IMG/VR virus record: IMGVR_UViG_3300046002_004981
Span: 1 to 37,120 of that record
DNA length: 37,120 nucleotides
Strand: one strand, 5' to 3'
From: a virus
Below are positions 13,646 to 21,036 of the stretch, piece after piece. The notes under the pieces are model-generated. The model ran no database searches. It was given only the letters and a program-made list of their open reading frames with translations, and had not been told where the DNA came from. Within the stretch, counting starts at the first letter, position 1. Each line of letters opens with the position of its first letter. A program made the position numbers and the translations under genes.

Positions 13646-14376
13646 CAGGTTCCCCTGTAGATATTAAAACGCTGCTGACCACTCGCCATTAATGCAGGAT
13701 CAACTTGAGTAGTAATAGGTCGCTTATTAACACGCTTAAGCCCTGCTCTCGCTGTCATGGCTAGGGTTTGAACATCTTGTCCTGCGGTCGTTTGATATTC
13801 AGAGGCTATCTCACAGGCAAGCTGATATTTCATAGCACGAGTGTAACCTGGTGGTAGCGTAATTTGATCGGTTAGATTCGCAAAGCCGACAAATGGCTTT
13901 CTGCTATATAACGTCAGTGTTGAGGCTATCGTTGAGATAGGGTAAAGATATACGGTAGACAATGGAAACGTCTCATCAACGTAAAAGTATTCTGTGTATC
14001 CGGTGGCTAGTGATTTAAGGCGAATAGCGGACCAGTCATCAAACGCCATTTGCTGTACGGGGAAATCAGCACCATTGATAGTTATCGTAGCCGCCTCGAC
14101 ACTAACAGGCCGGTCTGTATTGAAATCACCGCCCAGACCAAGCGAATAGCTGACTTGATTAGGTGTCAGGGTAAATGATTCTTTGGTGATATGACTCAGC
14201 ATCAGCGACTCATTCGACCAGCCGTCAATCATCATATTTAATGCTTCAAGCGCGTCATTGGCTTCTGAAGCAGTTAATACGACGTCATCATTTTTAACTT
14301 GAAGCAAACGCAAAGACGCATTGATAATGTCTAACGCGGTGGTATTGCTGACTAATGAAGTCGCTATTATTGTCAT
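13645..14376 (-). CDS. P22 gp4-like head-to-tail adaptor
   Basis: A 243-aa tail accessory protein that would bind under the portal ring. The N-terminus contains the family helix pattern ALDIINASLRLLQVKNDD, then LEALNMMIDGWSNESLML. Central strands lead to LPPGYTRAMKYQLACEIASEY and a C-terminal helix ARAGLKRVNK. It is longer than P22 gp4 (166 aa), as in related podophages. It lies directly upstream of the gp10-like region. The start overlaps the stop of the fibre-assembly-like gene. Confidence 0.83.
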   Translation of the reverse strand: MTIIATSLVSNTTALDIINASLRLLQVKNDDVVLTASEANDALEALNMMIDGWSNESLMLSHITKESFTLTPNQVSYSLGLGGDFNTDRPVSVEAATITINGADFPVQQMAFDDWSAIRLKSLATGYTEYFYVDETFPLSTVYLYPISTIASTLTLYSRKPFVGFANLTDQITLPPGYTRAMKYQLACEIASEYQTTAGQDVQTLAMTARAGLKRVNKRPITTQVDPALMASGQQRFNIYRGT

Positions 14377-14732
14377 ATCAGGTTGGCCTCTATGAACATA
14401 TCATCCATCTCTGTTTCGGTCTTGCCCAAAGCCGTTAAGACTGCATTTACTAGCGGATGGCTGCGTTCCACTGTGGTTGAATAATCCCACCATATCCGGT
14501 CTGATGGTGTCGTGATAGCCGCTTCGACTTCATCCAGTAGTCCATCATCCAAAAGTGCGAGTCGTGCTTGTCGCATGGTTAGCGTTGGAATAATGACAGG
14601 AGGAATGTCTGCAGGTTCGGGGGTGTTGCCTTCTTCAAGCCATGCGAGGTATTCAACCGAACTTTCGACATTGTGAAATTCACCAGTGCCAATTTTATGA
14701 GCGATTGTGTTGTCACTATTTAATTTATACAT
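14373..14732 (-). CDS. Tail-fibre-associated (XkdW-like) protein
   Basis: A 119-aa protein whose C-terminal half reads LTMRQARLALLDDGLLDEVEA, then WWDYSTTVERSHPLVNAVLTALG. This is a helical module often encoded just after a tail fibre gene and likened to PBSX XkdW. It probably helps fibre assembly or forms a cap. The gene follows the 434-aa fibre gene directly, with GGAG 6 nt before ATG 14732, and overlaps the gp4-like gene. Confidence 0.7.
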   Translation of the reverse strand: MYKLNSDNTIAHKIGTGEFHNVESSVEYLAWLEEGNTPEPADIPPVIIPTLTMRQARLALLDDGLLDEVEAAITTPSDRIWWDYSTTVERSHPLVNAVLTALGKTETEMDDMFIEANLI

Positions 14733-16037
14733 TTATAGCTCCGCATTTGCCGTGAATGAAATTTCCGCATAATAAGCAAACCCTACCGTAGTTGTACCCG
14801 CGCCAGTTGTTTCTAAAATTGTCATGCCATATTTACTGATGCCAAATACAGAAGGTGTTGAGGCTATTGAACTTGGCTGAAGTGATGCTCCACCAGTTAG
14901 CGAGAATGTACTCGGCGTAATTCTTTTTTCAATTTTAAAGGGTATGCTGCCACCCACTGCCGCTGCTGTTGAATTGCATGCAAAAATAACTGGTGTAGCT
15001 CCAACTTCATAATAACGCTGGCACAGTGCCAATTCCATACCAATCGGTCTTTGTTCAAATGGCGTTACGACTGAGCCGATTTCGAGTTGCCAATCACTAA
15101 TAGCAAAAAGTGCTGCGACTGATTGGGTTATTATTGCTGCGATATAAACTTCAACAATTAACCCTAGAGAAGCATCTGTAGCGCCCAGAGTAAAAGTTGC
15201 ACTAAACGCTGTTGGTGTACCTGTGCCATTTGGTATGGTTATTGCTGCTGAAGTTTGAAGAATCGTTACTGCGGAAAAAGTGTCTTTTGTTGTTGTCGGC
15301 TTACTAATTCTTACTTGAATAATTTGTGATGCCCCAGTATTTTGGAAAAATTTACCTGACACTGTGATGGTTTTACTGTTTAAATCAAAACAGTTTGCGC
15401 TTTCAATTCTCTGAGCAAATATAGGTTGTCCAGTTGTAAATGAAGCTGTTATAAAATGACCGAGACCAGACGCAGTTCCAGCAAGAGCTGATGACGAGCC
15501 AGTTGCTGTTATTCCTGTACCGCCTAACACAGACATTAAAACTCTATCAGTAGCATACAACAACGACGCAGTTAATGCCACAGACCCTCGTTGAGCAATA
15601 ATAGCCGAACCATTTATAATCCTATTCCTCAGCCCCGCTAACTGACCGCCATTTAAAGACGAACAAGTGATACCACCACTGGCAGTAATATCTTGAGCGG
15701 CTAATGAGTTTGTTAAGGCAATGTTATCGGCCGTTAATAATCCCGTAAATATAGGGTCGTTTATTGATGATGTTTGACTGTATACATTAATGAATAAATC
15801 AATGTAACTTGCAATTGTTGTGCCATTTTTTTTAACGGCTATGTCGTAACGTCCTGTTGCTATGTAAAAGCTGAACGTGCCAAGCGTATTTGTCAGGATC
15901 ACGTTGTTAGGCGAAAGCCCATCAACATCACTATACGTTGCTTGTACTGCACCAGTTAAATGATTAGTCACTGTGATTTGTGCGCCAATCACTACGTTTC
16001 CTGAGCGGTCCAATATAACGTCTTGGTAATGCTGCAT
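14733..16037 (-). CDS. Second tail fibre / receptor-binding protein
   Basis: A 434-aa protein starting MQHYQDVILDRSGNVVIGAQI, a virion-anchoring domain with one beta repeat (about 1-80). At about 135 it has RNRIINGSAIIAQRGSV, and near 328 FEQRPIGMELALCQRYYEV. These two landmarks flank a jelly-roll-like domain common to phage receptor-binding proteins. It lies far from the S74 fibre, inside the capsid-to-tail stretch with its own chaperone-like gene downstream. The virion may carry two different fibres. AGAGG lies about 6 nt before ATG 16037. Confidence 0.78.
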   Translation of the reverse strand: MQHYQDVILDRSGNVVIGAQITVTNHLTGAVQATYSDVDGLSPNNVILTNTLGTFSFYIATGRYDIAVKKNGTTIASYIDLFINVYSQTSSINDPIFTGLLTADNIALTNSLAAQDITASGGITCSSLNGGQLAGLRNRIINGSAIIAQRGSVALTASLLYATDRVLMSVLGGTGITATGSSSALAGTASGLGHFITASFTTGQPIFAQRIESANCFDLNSKTITVSGKFFQNTGASQIIQVRISKPTTTKDTFSAVTILQTSAAITIPNGTGTPTAFSATFTLGATDASLGLIVEVYIAAIITQSVAALFAISDWQLEIGSVVTPFEQRPIGMELALCQRYYEVGATPVIFACNSTAAAVGGSIPFKIEKRITPSTFSLTGGASLQPSSIASTPSVFGISKYGMTILETTGAGTTTVGFAYYAEISFTANAEL

Positions 16038-16083
16038 ACGCTTGCCTCTGAATAAGTTAGCCGTCCTTGGCTAGGGGTGAATC

Positions 16084-16422
16084 TTAGTCAACCAAAAAGA
16101 ATGGCTTGTACACGACGGCTGTCCAAGTAGCAGAAGCCGGTGGCGTAATAGCCGATAAGGTGTTGTTACGCCATTGCACACTCAAGGTGTTATCAGCAGT
16201 CACTACCGCAGAAGTCAATGACAAGCCTTTTGGAATCACTAACGCATCACGACAAGTAAATGCCACATTGCCATCCGCTAAAGCTAGGCCGGTAAAAGTG
16301 ATGTTCTGTACCGCTGCGGCTGAGTTCGCAGGGATAGCAGTACCACCGTTGATTTGGTGCGTAGCGGTGTAAGTAGCTATAGGCATTGAACCCGATAACC
16401 CGCCATTGTATAAATCTGGCAT
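16084..16422 (-). CDS. Small virion protein downstream of coat (possible head decoration)
   Basis: A 112-aa beta-rich protein (MPDLYNGGLSGSMPIATYTATHQ, then ALADGNVAFTCRDALVIPKGLSLTS). It has a consensus ribosome site AGGAGG 5 nt before ATG 16422, the best in the late region, so it should be made in quantity. High expression and the position next to the coat gene suggest a head decoration or stabilising protein. I do not recognise a named family. Confidence 0.6.
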   Translation of the reverse strand: MPDLYNGGLSGSMPIATYTATHQINGGTAIPANSAAAVQNITFTGLALADGNVAFTCRDALVIPKGLSLTSAVVTADNTLSVQWRNNTLSAITPPASATWTAVVYKPFFLVD

Positions 16423-16438
16423 TGAAGCCTCCTAAGTT

Positions 16439-16461
16439 AAAAGCCCACCATGACAGTGGGC
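16439..16461 (-). terminator. Hairpin with short T run after the coat gene
   Basis: On the minus strand GCCCAC (16461-16456) pairs with GTGGGC (16448-16443) around a 7-nt loop, followed by TTTTAA. It could partly terminate late transcripts or protect the 3' end of the coat message. Confidence 0.55.
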
Positions 16462-16472
16462 AAAATGGGTTA

Positions 16473-17717
16473 TTAACCGCCTACGCGAACCGCAAGCTCT
16501 GGATAAACAGTCTTAAAGCCGTACAGAATATCGAAACGACAAGGCATCATGTCGCTGTTGATGTCGTACTGTCTGACCATACGCATTGATATGCCGTTGT
16601 AATTAGCACGCTCTGACATATCCACACCTTGTGGCAAGATCAAGTCAGCGGTGGCTAAAGTGAACGCATCTTTGTGGAACGCTAAGTTTTGGCTTGAACC
16701 CGTACCACCAATAGCACCCGATGCCAAAATATTGACCGCTGCTGTAGCTGTTGGAGTACCTGAACACGTCGCAAACTGACCAGATGGGATGTAAGCAGGA
16801 TAAATCGGCAATGTGCCAGTTGTAGTGACAGCCGTATCAGCGGTTACTACAAATTGCATCAAACGACCGGTTGACTGTCTGTTTTGCGGATTGATGGCAA
16901 ACACACCAGCGATAGTAGCAATCGTACCTTTAGGCACAGTACCCGCAGTTGTAGTTACAGCAATTGCAGACGCACCCGAAGCAGGCGCAGCAGTTAATGC
17001 AGTCACAGACCCGGCCGCCATGGGTACAAAGTTGCCGACGTTGGCATCCGCTGCCCAATCAAAGCCCAATGTGCTTGCGCCAATGGAGCCTTTCTCGAAG
17101 ATAGAAGATACTCGTGCTTGTGGGTTAAACAGAGCCAGCATAGGTGTAGCTGCTGATACTTGCGATAAAGGATCAAGCACTAAACCGCGTGAATCAATGG
17201 GTACACCTGATTCAGTTAAGATAGCGCCTGCTGTTAGGATTTGACCTTGTACCTGGGCAACGGTTGCAGATCCACCGTTTAATGTACCAGAAGTGCCATA
17301 AGTCGAAGCACCAGCACCGGCATTTACATAACGGTTGATGTCTTTGTAAAGTTGCAAGCCGTCGTAATCAACCTTGTTGGCAATGGTCGCCATCGCAGGT
17401 TTAAGGAATCGAGCTGCAAATTCATCAATGTGAAGGGTCAAGTCGGCTGTTGAGAATGAAATATCAACACCGAATTGTGTATCTAAAGTAATTGGTACAT
17501 AGTTTTCAGTTGAGGCTTCAACTTGAAGCGCTTGACCTGAACGACCTACATAACGAGGGGGCTTTCTAGCATTGACCGTAGCACCGATTTTAGCGCCTGA
17601 TTTGCCGAAAGCATCAGAATATTCTTTGTTTACGTTTTTTGTGAAAGTCAGTTCATTCTGAAGAATCATTAAAGCTTCTTTTTGAATGATCGAACTTGTT
17701 AGTAGGGTATTAGCCAT
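16473..17717 (-). CDS. Major capsid protein (P22 gp5-like coat)
   Basis: A 414-aa HK97-fold coat protein of the P22 type (P22 gp5 has 430 aa). The N-terminus MANTLLTSSIIQKEALMILQ, then KEYSDAFGKSGAKIGATVNARKPP, and the end MPCRFDILYGFKTVYPELAVRV are characteristic. An inserted Ala/Gly/Thr-rich beta domain lies at about 235-330. It follows the scaffold gene after a gap with duplicated hairpins (17744-17806). Abundant expression is expected. ATG 17717 has GGA about 9 nt upstream. Confidence 0.93.
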   Translation of the reverse strand: MANTLLTSSIIQKEALMILQNELTFTKNVNKEYSDAFGKSGAKIGATVNARKPPRYVGRSGQALQVEASTENYVPITLDTQFGVDISFSTADLTLHIDEFAARFLKPAMATIANKVDYDGLQLYKDINRYVNAGAGASTYGTSGTLNGGSATVAQVQGQILTAGAILTESGVPIDSRGLVLDPLSQVSAATPMLALFNPQARVSSIFEKGSIGASTLGFDWAADANVGNFVPMAAGSVTALTAAPASGASAIAVTTTAGTVPKGTIATIAGVFAINPQNRQSTGRLMQFVVTADTAVTTTGTLPIYPAYIPSGQFATCSGTPTATAAVNILASGAIGGTGSSQNLAFHKDAFTLATADLILPQGVDMSERANYNGISMRMVRQYDINSDMMPCRFDILYGFKTVYPELAVRVGG

Positions 17718-17743
17718 AATAAGTTTCCATCTAAAGGGATAAT

Positions 17744-17806
17744 GGCGTCATCACGACGCTGGCTCAATATGAGCAGTCGAACTGGTTTAAGGCGTCATCA
17801 CGACGC
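17744..17806 (-). repeat. Duplicated 16-bp hairpin in the scaffold-coat gap
   Basis: The same 16 bases, GGCGTCATCACGACGC, occur at 17744-17759 and 17791-17806, 47 bp apart. Each forms a 5-bp GCGTC/GACGC stem with a 5-nt loop. A third hairpin, GCTC/GAGC, lies between them at 17762-17774. None has a T run, so they look like RNA-level control or processing structures between scaffold and coat, not terminators. Confidence 0.75.
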
Positions 17807-17828
17807 GAGCCAATTAAACGGTTAAGGG

Positions 17829-18644
17829 TTATCTTTTTCTTTGTGCCTCCCGCAATTTCACATAGTCAGCCATGCTTTGAGCATCAGCCGGATCGGTAAT
17901 AACATTGGAGGTCTTGGCACTCCCTAATGGAGCGATGGGTTTGGGTGCAGTTGACGCGGACCGTTTAGGCTGCTCAACCGATTTGATCGGTACTATTTGT
18001 GCCTCAAGTCGCCCAATATAGCGAGTGGCTTGTGCAGGTGTCATTTCACCCAGTTTGTCCATTTCTTCTGGATTTTTACCCAGAAAATAGGATAACTCGG
18101 CGGGGTTATCGCTTTCTAATAATAACTCTCTGAACGCTGGAACAGTGGTCAAAGGGTGTTGGAAAAATTCAGCTTCGGTAACGTCATAATCGGTATATTG
18201 TTCCCTAGCCTGCTCTTGCATTGTTATAACATCACGTTGCTTTGTCGCGATTATATCATTCTTTTGCTGATTACTAAATATTTGATTAACCTTGTAGTCT
18301 GTCAGTGCTTCAAGGTAGTCTGGATCATAGCGCCCTGCTGGAAAACTATCGGGATCAGGCGCACCATCTTGTAAAACTTTTACCGTCGGGGATTGCGGTT
18401 GTTTTGATGAATTTCGGTATTCATGCAGTTCTTGTTCGAGTCGATCAGCGCGTTCTTGTGCCGCTTGTCGCTCTCGCCTTTCCTCATACTTTTCTTTAGT
18501 GATTGCATCAATACGTTTTTGCACACCTTTGGGGACTTTCTCCTCCTCCGGTTCAATTACTTCATTTTCAATTGGCAAAACTGCATCTGTTTCTGCAATA
18601 TCTTGTGGAGCTTCAATTACTATCGTTTCATCATTCACGGTCAT
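17829..18644 (-). CDS. Scaffolding protein
   Basis: A 271-aa highly charged helical protein (P22 gp8 has 303 aa) encoded between portal and coat genes, the normal place for scaffold. It has an acidic N-terminus (NEVIEPEEEK) and a long coiled coil at about 45-80 (KEKYEERRERQAAQERADRL). The end is basic (YVKLREAQRKR), suited to binding the coat N-arm. It is preceded by hairpin copy C, which holds its ribosome site. It directs procapsid assembly and then leaves or is recycled. Confidence 0.85.
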   Translation of the reverse strand: MTVNDETIVIEAPQDIAETDAVLPIENEVIEPEEEKVPKGVQKRIDAITKEKYEERRERQAAQERADRLEQELHEYRNSSKQPQSPTVKVLQDGAPDPDSFPAGRYDPDYLEALTDYKVNQIFSNQQKNDIIATKQRDVITMQEQAREQYTDYDVTEAEFFQHPLTTVPAFRELLLESDNPAELSYFLGKNPEEMDKLGEMTPAQATRYIGRLEAQIVPIKSVEQPKRSASTAPKPIAPLGSAKTSNVITDPADAQSMADYVKLREAQRKR

Positions 18645-18648
18645 GCTG

Positions 18649-18660
18649 CGTCTCCCGACG
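18649..18660 (-). promoter_or_regulatory. GGGA-loop hairpin carrying the Shine-Dalgarno, copy C
   Basis: Minus strand CGTC-GGGA-GACG, 4 nt before ATG 18644 of the scaffold gene, in a 44-nt gap. It has the same loop and three invariant stem pairs as the copies at 4612, 6416 and 23116. Confidence 0.65.
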
Positions 18661-18688
18661 GGTTAAGCGCCTATTGGCGAGGGTAATA

Positions 18689-18988
18689 CTAAACGACTGG
18701 TGGTACAGTCAACACAACACTCGGATCAATCTCAGGAATAATCTGCACCAAGCCCAAGCCTGACAAAGCCGATTGCCAATCATCTGATCTCACCCACTTA
18801 GGCCAACTCGTATTTACAAGTGCATCGACCTCGTCATTGCTAAAAGGGCCGGATGTAAAGTAATGCGTGACAGGTAGCTGTCCATCTGCTGAGGCTTGTG
18901 CGTTAAAGTATTCGGTTGTGGTTACGTCTTGCGCTTTAGTTCGATCTTCAGCTAAAACGATAATCGTACAGTTAGTAAAATTTGTCAT
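18689..18988 (-). CDS. 99-aa capsid-region protein
   Basis: A small acidic protein (MTNFTNCTIIVLAEDRTKAQD, then WPKWVRSDDWQSALSGLG). It has alternating strand and helix segments and no recognised motif. It is coupled by TAATG to the 561-aa fibre-like gene and precedes scaffold. It may be a partner or chaperone for that fibre-like protein. The function is unknown. Confidence 0.6.
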   Translation of the reverse strand: MTNFTNCTIIVLAEDRTKAQDVTTTEYFNAQASADGQLPVTHYFTSGPFSNDEVDALVNTSWPKWVRSDDWQSALSGLGLVQIIPEIDPSVVLTVPPVV

Positions 18989-20673
18989 TAGAAAGTGATT
19001 CCTGTTTTAGTCGCCATGTATTGTTCGGTTTGAACGACAGAAGCTGTGTCAGATTGTGCGCCCCGAATGATGGCACCGTAGAATTGGCCGTTGAGGAAGT
19101 AACTTGAGTTATTTCTTGCAAATAGATAGAGTGGGTAGTTGCCAAGGTTTCCTGTTCCTTGAGTATTTGAGCTTGTTCCCACTTGACTACTGTTGACTCG
19201 AATCGTTGCTATCGGAGTTGATATTGATGATTCTGTTGTTAAGATATTAGTTATAGGAGGAGTACTAGAGTAAGATGGTGTTTTTACATCTACTCCAGAT
19301 GTACCCATAGTATAAATACCATAATTGCCTATATCTCTAGGTGCTGATAAGAAAAATGATCTTGCGTTTGGCCCAACAGCCACGCTTAATTCCATTACCA
19401 TTGCTAATCCCGAAGCATCACTCAACTTCCGCACCCCAGTCACCACAGTCATCTTATCTGTAGCCGTAAAGTCAATGGAGTTAGTAGACATTGCGCTTTG
19501 TAACCCGTTACATTTGAGATACAGCGGAAATCCTACACTGTCGTAGTCTGATGCTGTGTTGACACGCTGATAGGGTGGTAGTAGTGCGCCTGAGTTTGTG
19601 GGGCGTACATCTGGGTGCCAAATTAATAAATCCGCAGTAGTTGACGTATCTGCTGAACCATCTAAACCTATCTGCATTTGCCCATAGGCTGCATTGGCGG
19701 TTGTTGGCGGTTGTAGTAAAGACCAACTAGGCCCTACTGTAAATAATGTCACAGTAGACGTATATACCATATAAATGGTTTTGGTTGTTCCGTCAGTAGT
19801 TTTTATATAAATAGAATTTGTATTTTGGGCGGCTGTTCCGTACCCACCTTGAAATAATCTTGACATTGCTGTAGCTGGTGTAGCTCCCAAATTTAATTGC
19901 AGTCTAGCTGCTGTTTGAGTGCCATCAGGTGCTATGCCATAATTATTAGTTAGCACAGCAATACTTCCAGTGCCAGCTCCAGTTTTTGTCCAAACCGCAT
20001 CACTAAAATCCTCCGTCTTAGTCAGCAAATTAACCCTCGCACTCAGTATCGGGCGGTTAGCTGGAGCTGCTGGGTTGGCGAAGGCGTGGTTGCCTGCGAT
20101 TTGGCGGACGCTGATGTTGTCGATTGAGCCTGTGAAAGCTGATGAAAAGCAAGCGGCACCTGCATAATTAGGAGATAGGGTTCTTTTTTGAATGTAACAA
20201 GTATATACTCCGTTTGCGCTTATTAACGGCCCGTTATCACCGCTAAATAGAGTTACAGCAACAGAACCTGACACATAGTTAGATACAGTTATTGTTAGCT
20301 TATACCAAGTGTTTATTGCGCCTGATATTGGTTGATAACAGCCAGTACCAATACCGACAGAAGAAGCATTTGCCGTTCCACCAGATATAGTCCAGCTGGT
20401 ATCTAAAGTCCACCCCGTAGTTCCATTACTAAAGTCACCATTAGTCACCAGCTCAGCACCTAGAGCCAGACCTTTCGACTTATCGAGCATCAAGCCGACT
20501 GGTTGATCTGCAACTGTGCCGACCGCAGCCATAGGCGTAACGCCAGTTGAGTCTTGGAATAATGTGGTTAGGTCACTGGGGTCGTACCATGCACCTTGTT
20601 CTCCTTTGGCGAACCATGACAGCGGGTTAAAGCCACCCAAATACTTGTAAAGCTTGTTAAATGGCAATCCCAT
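18988..20673 (-). CDS. Virion surface protein with lectin-like domains (possible head fibre)
   Basis: A 561-aa protein. Its start FNPLSWFAKGEQGAWYDPSD, then LTTLFQDSTGVTPMAAVG, is a virion-associated module seen in many podophages. Residues about 78-190 form a carbohydrate-binding-like beta sandwich (ELVTNGDFSNGTTGWTLDTS). The C-terminal region resembles a concanavalin/LamG-like fold ending in a YLFARNNSSYFLNGQFYGAI strand set. It lies between portal and scaffold, away from the tail genes, so it may decorate the head and bind surfaces or glycans. Position and fold are the only evidence. Confidence 0.65.
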   Translation of the reverse strand: MGLPFNKLYKYLGGFNPLSWFAKGEQGAWYDPSDLTTLFQDSTGVTPMAAVGTVADQPVGLMLDKSKGLALGAELVTNGDFSNGTTGWTLDTSWTISGGTANASSVGIGTGCYQPISGAINTWYKLTITVSNYVSGSVAVTLFSGDNGPLISANGVYTCYIQKRTLSPNYAGAACFSSAFTGSIDNISVRQIAGNHAFANPAAPANRPILSARVNLLTKTEDFSDAVWTKTGAGTGSIAVLTNNYGIAPDGTQTAARLQLNLGATPATAMSRLFQGGYGTAAQNTNSIYIKTTDGTTKTIYMVYTSTVTLFTVGPSWSLLQPPTTANAAYGQMQIGLDGSADTSTTADLLIWHPDVRPTNSGALLPPYQRVNTASDYDSVGFPLYLKCNGLQSAMSTNSIDFTATDKMTVVTGVRKLSDASGLAMVMELSVAVGPNARSFFLSAPRDIGNYGIYTMGTSGVDVKTPSYSSTPPITNILTTESSISTPIATIRVNSSQVGTSSNTQGTGNLGNYPLYLFARNNSSYFLNGQFYGAIIRGAQSDTASVVQTEQYMATKTGITF

Positions 20674-21036
20674 TTAATTCACCTTGATGACATAAGTATT
20701 CGGTGCAATCCAGATAGCTGCAACAATACCGCCAACTGACGATGTTGCCATCAATGAGCCGATAAAGGTAACGCCTGTGCCTGCTGCAATCGTGCAAGTG
20801 CCGGTAGAGGCTTGAATCATCGCAAAGCCAAAGTCTGTACCGATGTTGACAGGGATAGTCTTAGTGAAGTCACTGACTGCGCCATTAATCAGCGTCAAGC
20901 CATTGTCGAACATCGTGCAAGTTGATGATTCAGTTATCGGCGTACTACCGCCGCCAATACCTGATGATGGGTGATCACTACCCGACCTATTTAAAACAGG
21001 CTGATATTGAAACGACTTTTGTATATTAAGTGCCAT
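20674..21036 (-). CDS. 120-aa capsid-region beta-rich protein
   Basis: The product has a basic N-terminus (MALNIQKSFQYQPVLNRSG) and a glycine-rich linker. A compact beta domain follows (TMFDNGLTLINGAVSDFT, then ATGTCTIAAGTGVTFIGS-like strands). Anchor-linker-barrel arrangement and position right after the portal suggest a head decoration or fibre base. It is coupled to both neighbours by TAATG or abutting stops. No family is recognised. Confidence 0.55.
   Translation of the reverse strand: MALNIQKSFQYQPVLNRSGSDHPSSGIGGGSTPITESSTCTMFDNGLTLINGAVSDFTKTIPVNIGTDFGFAMIQASTGTCTIAAGTGVTFIGSLMATSSVGGIVAAIWIAPNTYVIKVN

Noticed and set aside
14733-20673. Diversity-generating retroelement, as in BPP-1-like podophages
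   Set aside because: No reverse transcriptase reading frame and no template/variable repeat pair near any fibre gene were found.
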